This document shows, in pieces, positions 21,035 to 23,479 of a stretch of DNA of 23,479 bases; within the stretch, counting starts at the first letter, position 1; each line of letters begins with the position of its first letter. The stretch is from a virus. The notes below the pieces were generated by a model that made no database searches, was not told where the DNA came from, and saw only the letters and a list, made by a program, of their open reading frames with translations. The DNA is taken from positions 1 through 23,479 of the IMG/VR virus record IMGVR_UViG_3300036045_000064; one strand, written 5' to 3'. The translations under genes were made by a program, and so were the position numbers.

Positions 21035-21687
21035 GCCGCGTCCTGACCCTGGCGCAGCGGCACAACACCCAACACAGACAATCCGCGCGCTGTCAGTTCT
21101 TGCTCAATGCGCTCGATGTTCTGCGTGTGGCGCAGCACGTTGAGGTTGGCGCGGGTGATCACTGCGCCAACTACCGTTGCCCCGTTGCCCAGATCGCGAC
21201 AGTCTTCGACCATCGCCAACATGTGCAGCATCCCGTCGATGGCCTCATCCTCTGGCTCGACAGGAATGATCACATGCGTAGCGGCCACCAGCGCATTGAC
21301 GATCAGGATGCCAGCGCTGGGTGGACAGTCGATCAAGGCCGTAAGACCATCAGTGCCGCGCAGGGCGTTGCGCAGGAAATTGTGATTAGGCGACTGGGCC
21401 TGCATGTAGGCCGCCGCCCAGATCAATTTTTTGTCTGCGCTGACGACGCTGATGCCCGGCGAAGCCCCCCGAAACGCATCAAATAGCGGGTACTCGCCCA
21501 GCATGACATCCGCGATCGTTGGTCCACCAACGCCCAGGCCCACGGTACGCGTCAATGTCGCCAGCGGATCAAGATCAATCGCAAACGTGCGCTGACCAAA
21601 CAGGTTGAACCAACCGGCCAGCGCCCGCGTTGTCGTAGTTTTGCCCGTGCCACCTTTGTGGCACGCTATTGCAATGATGGTAGCCAT
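21001..21687 (-). CDS. parA: ParA-family ATPase with its C-terminus replaced by CRISPR repeat
   Basis: The first 218 residues are a clear ParA: deviant Walker A HKGGTGKTT at about 10-18, AIDLDP at about 36-41 and LIDCPPSAG at about 118-126. The last native residues are VVPLRQGQDAA. The final ten (FQYSRFRVVN) come from the reverse complement of the last CRISPR repeat, where the stop also lies. ParA proteins normally continue some 30-45 residues past this point. The start has GGAGAGG upstream and lies 3 bp after the zinc-ribbon stop. ParA would partition a plasmid-like prophage; no ParB is seen. Confidence 0.9.
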   Translation of the reverse strand: MATIIAIACHKGGTGKTTTTRALAGWFNLFGQRTFAIDLDPLATLTRTVGLGVGGPTIADVMLGEYPLFDAFRGASPGISVVSADKKLIWAAAYMQAQSPNHNFLRNALRGTDGLTALIDCPPSAGILIVNALVAATHVIIPVEPEDEAIDGMLHMLAMVEDCRDLGNGATVVGAVITRANLNVLRHTQNIERIEQELTARGLSVLGVVPLRQGQDAAFQYSRFRVVN

Positions 21688-21690
21688 GTT

Positions 21691-21864
21691 CTATATCCTC
21701 TCCAGTTCATCCGCATGAAGATAGCTTTCTGTCGGCACCAGCCGCCGCACATACTGTCCGCTTTCTACGTCACTACAGCGCAGGCAGTAGTCCAATCGCA
21801 CCGGTACCGTCTCGCCACAGTCGAGACAGGTGCGCTCGCCTGTGGCTACCCGCACCCGCCACAC
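21691..21864 (-). CDS. Small zinc-ribbon protein before parA
   Basis: A 57-residue protein read from GTG 21862-21864, start uncertain. Two CxxC pairs, CLDC and CLRC, lie 15 residues apart in VRVATGERTCLDCGETVPV and RLDYCLRCSD, a typical four-Cys zinc ribbon. The end is LVPTESYLHADELERI. The frame is open further upstream but has no better start. It may bind DNA or act as an assembly factor for its neighbours. It sits tightly against parA, so the two are probably one transcript. Confidence 0.6.
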   Translation of the reverse strand: MWRVRVATGERTCLDCGETVPVRLDYCLRCSDVESGQYVRRLVPTESYLHADELERI

Positions 21865-21898
21865 AACGTGACCGTCGTGATCTCGTACTGGCGAACAG

Positions 21899-22414
21899 TC
21901 AAAGATCCCTCCGCCGGATTGGACTTGAGGTTGGCTTGTACCCTAGCCGTTCGGCCAGTTCGGCTACGCTTTTGCACTGATAGCGGTACAAAATCGCGTT
22001 CATTTTGGGCAGTGCCGGATCGCGCCCTTTGTCCCACCGCCCACTGCTTGGCAGACAACCATCCTGACTGAGCCGCGCCATTTCGGCGCGCACACGGGGA
22101 TCTAACTCGCCAAAGGGCATCAGCTTCCGGCCTGCTCTCGACGATTTAGGCGCAGTGTCCAGGCTCGTCGCCACTTCCGTCGCGTTCACAATGCGCACTA
22201 GGGCATCAAGCACGGAAGCGCCGACGCCGTTGGTGTAGCTGGGTGTTTCCTGGGAAACACTTTGGGGTATGTCCGCCGGCACACGCTCGCGGGCCACCAT
22301 AGGGGGAGAAGCGCCATTCCACAGCGCCCGCAGATCTGCCAACGTGGTTGCCAGCCCCCTTGCGCCGTCGCCATTCAGATCAATGGCGACATTAACCGAA
22401 ATTTCAATTTTCAT
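21899..22414 (-). CDS. Possible DNA-binding protein with C-terminal helix-turn-helix-like end
   Basis: A 171-residue protein from ATG 22412-22414 behind AAAGGAA. It begins MKIEISVNVAIDLNGDGARG. A variable centre is followed by FGELDPRVRAEMARLSQDG and a C-terminal helical pair with YQCKSVAELAERLGYKPTSS, which resembles a recognition-helix region (AELAERLGY). The position ahead of the zinc ribbon and parA would suit a partition or replication regulator, even a ParB-like role, but I see no ParB motif. Confidence 0.6.
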   Translation of the reverse strand: MKIEISVNVAIDLNGDGARGLATTLADLRALWNGASPPMVARERVPADIPQSVSQETPSYTNGVGASVLDALVRIVNATEVATSLDTAPKSSRAGRKLMPFGELDPRVRAEMARLSQDGCLPSSGRWDKGRDPALPKMNAILYRYQCKSVAELAERLGYKPTSSPIRRRDL

Positions 22415-22433
22415 CAGATGGGTTCCTTTCGCA

Positions 22434-22550
22434 TCATTGATTGCCTGCCACTCCACACGGCCGGCACGCAATGCCGCTCGTAGCAGGCGTGGCCGCGTGG
22501 ATCTGTGGCAGGTAAAGCACAAACAGCACAACGATCAGCCAGCGACACAT
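22434..22550 (-). CDS. 38-residue membrane or secreted peptide
   Basis: A short frame beginning MCRWLIVVLFVLYLPQIHAA, with GAGGTAATT before ATG 22548-22550. The N-terminal hydrophobic stretch could be a signal peptide or single membrane span. The rest is short with a CRPC motif and ends GVAGNQ. It fits between the FtsK-like fragment (stop 22553) and the next gene without conflict. Function unknown; it could be a lysis or toxin-like peptide. Confidence 0.5.
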   Translation of the reverse strand: MCRWLIVVLFVLYLPQIHAATPATSGIACRPCGVAGNQ

Positions 22551-22552
22551 AA

Positions 22553-23005
22553 TTACCTCACCCCCGGCAACGGCAGTTGCATCGGTCCGGCGATCCGTTC
22601 CGCGCGGGCATCAAAATCGTCAGCCCAGTACGCCTGAAACCGCCGCGCCTCCGCGCCATTGATGCGCAGAAAACTACCCCGCCCGGGCAAATACTCCGCG
22701 CCGCTGCCACTCATCCCTGCGGCCACCTTGGCATCGTCAGCGCAAAGCATTCGCCCCACCAGCCGCTCGGTAAAATTGGCTTTGGCTGTCGAGCCGCCTA
22801 CCACATTCGCCAGCGGATGCTGGGTGGCGGCGATGACATTGATCGCTTTGCTGCGTCCGATGGCAAGGATACTCGCCAAGTAGCGGTTGAGTTTGAGTCG
22901 GCTCAGTTCGGCCAGCTCGTCAATAACGAGCACTAACCGCTTATGCGCACTACGCCCAGCGCGCACTCGGCGTTTTCGCGCAATGACAGCGGTAGGTGCA
23001 GTCAT
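22553..23005 (-). CDS. FtsK/HerA-like ATPase lacking Walker A
   Basis: A 150-residue protein matching the C-terminal half of the full ATPase at 18855-20177. It has Walker B RLVLVIDE (about 23-30), IGRSKAINVIAATQHPLANV, a MSGSGAEYLPGRGSFLR loop and RRFQAYW, with the same order and spacing. The whole N-terminal half including Walker A is absent. The start ATG overlaps the upstream stop (ATGA), so it looks translated rather than dead. It may be a decayed paralogue or a regulatory subunit of the full ATPase. Confidence 0.75.
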   Translation of the reverse strand: MTAPTAVIARKRRVRAGRSAHKRLVLVIDELAELSRLKLNRYLASILAIGRSKAINVIAATQHPLANVVGGSTAKANFTERLVGRMLCADDAKVAAGMSGSGAEYLPGRGSFLRINGAEARRFQAYWADDFDARAERIAGPMQLPLPGVR

Positions 23006-23479
23006 GGCGCACCTCCGTTCGGCTCGCCGTCCTCGCTCGGCCAGATCGGGACAGGCAGACTCTCAATCATCCGAATTTCCGCCAGATCCCACCCGCGCGA
23101 CAGCAATTCCTGATCGGCGTTTTCCGGCGCGTAGTCGCGATACCGCTGCCAGAGTTCCACCAACTGGCGGCCCAGCGGATAGTGCCGCCGGTAGCACGCG
23201 CTCGCCAAAAATTCTTCCGGCATTGCCCCTGGGCGTGACTTGCCCAGTTGCATCAGCCGCCAGGCCAGCGCGCCCGCCTCCACCTCCCGGCGGGCGCGCT
23301 CTCCCCACCATGCGCCCACATGCCGCACCACCCATTCGGCGGTGTGGGGGCGCGCCGCCGCCAGTGCGGTTTCAGGTTGCAATCCGATTTCGGGATCGAC
23401 GAGCAGCCGATAAGCCCACTGCTGGCCCGGTTTTAGCGAGCTAAAACCGGGCGGCGGTTCATCACCTCCGTTGGGGGGG
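23002..23479 (-). CDS. Unknown protein, N-terminus beyond the window
   Basis: The frame is open to the right edge. The visible part reads ...NGGDEPPPGFSSLKPGQQW, then WAYRLLVDPEIGLQPETALA and so on, about 158 residues. It includes RPHTAEWVVRHVGAWWGER and SACYRRHYPLGRQLVELWQ, helical and Arg/Trp-rich. It ends GGAP with a 4-bp overlap to the FtsK-like fragment. It could be a replication or mobilisation protein linked to that ATPase; no family recognised. The 5' end is missing. Confidence 0.65.
   Translation of the reverse strand, partial: PPNGGDEPPPGFSSLKPGQQWAYRLLVDPEIGLQPETALAAARPHTAEWVVRHVGAWWGERARREVEAGALAWRLMQLGKSRPGAMPEEFLASACYRRHYPLGRQLVELWQRYRDYAPENADQELLSRGWDLAEIRMIESLPVPIWPSEDGEPNGGAP
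23426..23451. repeat. Near-perfect 26-bp palindrome inside the right-edge gene
   Basis: The 12-bp arms CCCGGTTTTAGC and GCTAAAACCGGG are separated by two bases. It lies within coding sequence, which reads PPPGFSSLKPG through it. It could be a protein-binding site or have arisen from the duplicated Pro-Gly coding segment. Confidence 0.8.

Noticed and set aside
23465-23479. Terminal run of seven G at the right edge
   Set aside because: It could be a sequencing or assembly artefact of a contig end; the reading frame continues through it, so nothing biological is claimed.

Overview
The window looks like most of a tailed-phage (siphovirus) genome or phage-plasmid, about 58% GC by impression, read almost entirely from the minus strand. 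Both ends behave like contig edges. The left edge breaks inside perfect 81-bp repeats of the tape-measure gene, and the right edge cuts an open gene and ends in a run of seven G. The host is not proven. The caspase-like protease and the long CRISPR repeat would suit a filamentous or thermophilic bacterium such as a Chloroflexota member, but that is inference.

Transcription runs right to left. At 20.2-23.5 kb lie a truncated unknown gene, a Walker-A-less FtsK-like gene, a tiny membrane peptide, a DNA-binding candidate, a zinc-ribbon protein, a ParA ATPase that lacks its C-terminus, and a CRISPR array. At 15.0-20.2 kb are a full FtsK/SpoIIIE-type ATPase, a run of small early-type genes, a consensus sigma70 promoter with a palindrome over its -10, a Csx16/VVA1548-like small protein, a DnaQ-like DEDDy exonuclease and several unknowns. 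At 13.6-15.0 kb are a damaged tRNA-Met-like gene, strong hairpins, and a two-gene cassette: a membrane-anchored caspase-like (CHAT) protein plus a multi-span membrane protein. From 13.6 kb leftward comes the virion cassette in classical order: small and large terminase, portal, head-morphogenesis protein, a LamG-fold protein and unknowns, scaffold, decoration, major capsid, connectors, tail terminator, major tail protein, tail chaperones G and G-T, and tape measure.

The most striking signal is the CRISPR array at 20637-21034, with six identical 37-bp repeats and five spacers. Two spacers (3 and 5) match the caspase-like gene of this same window perfectly, 272 bp apart. Both matches carry the same 5' flank, GCCT. 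No cas gene and no leader are visible. On both sides the array abuts interrupted coding sequence: parA reads straight into the last repeat, and a gene remnant ends at the first repeat. Two readings compete. Either a mini-array really sits in the phage and targets or silences the CHAT gene (or relatives carrying it), or a host array was joined to the phage contig through spacer/protospacer identity. In both cases the caspase-like gene is a repeated target of a CRISPR system, which singles out the CHAT plus membrane-protein pair as a phage module of interest.
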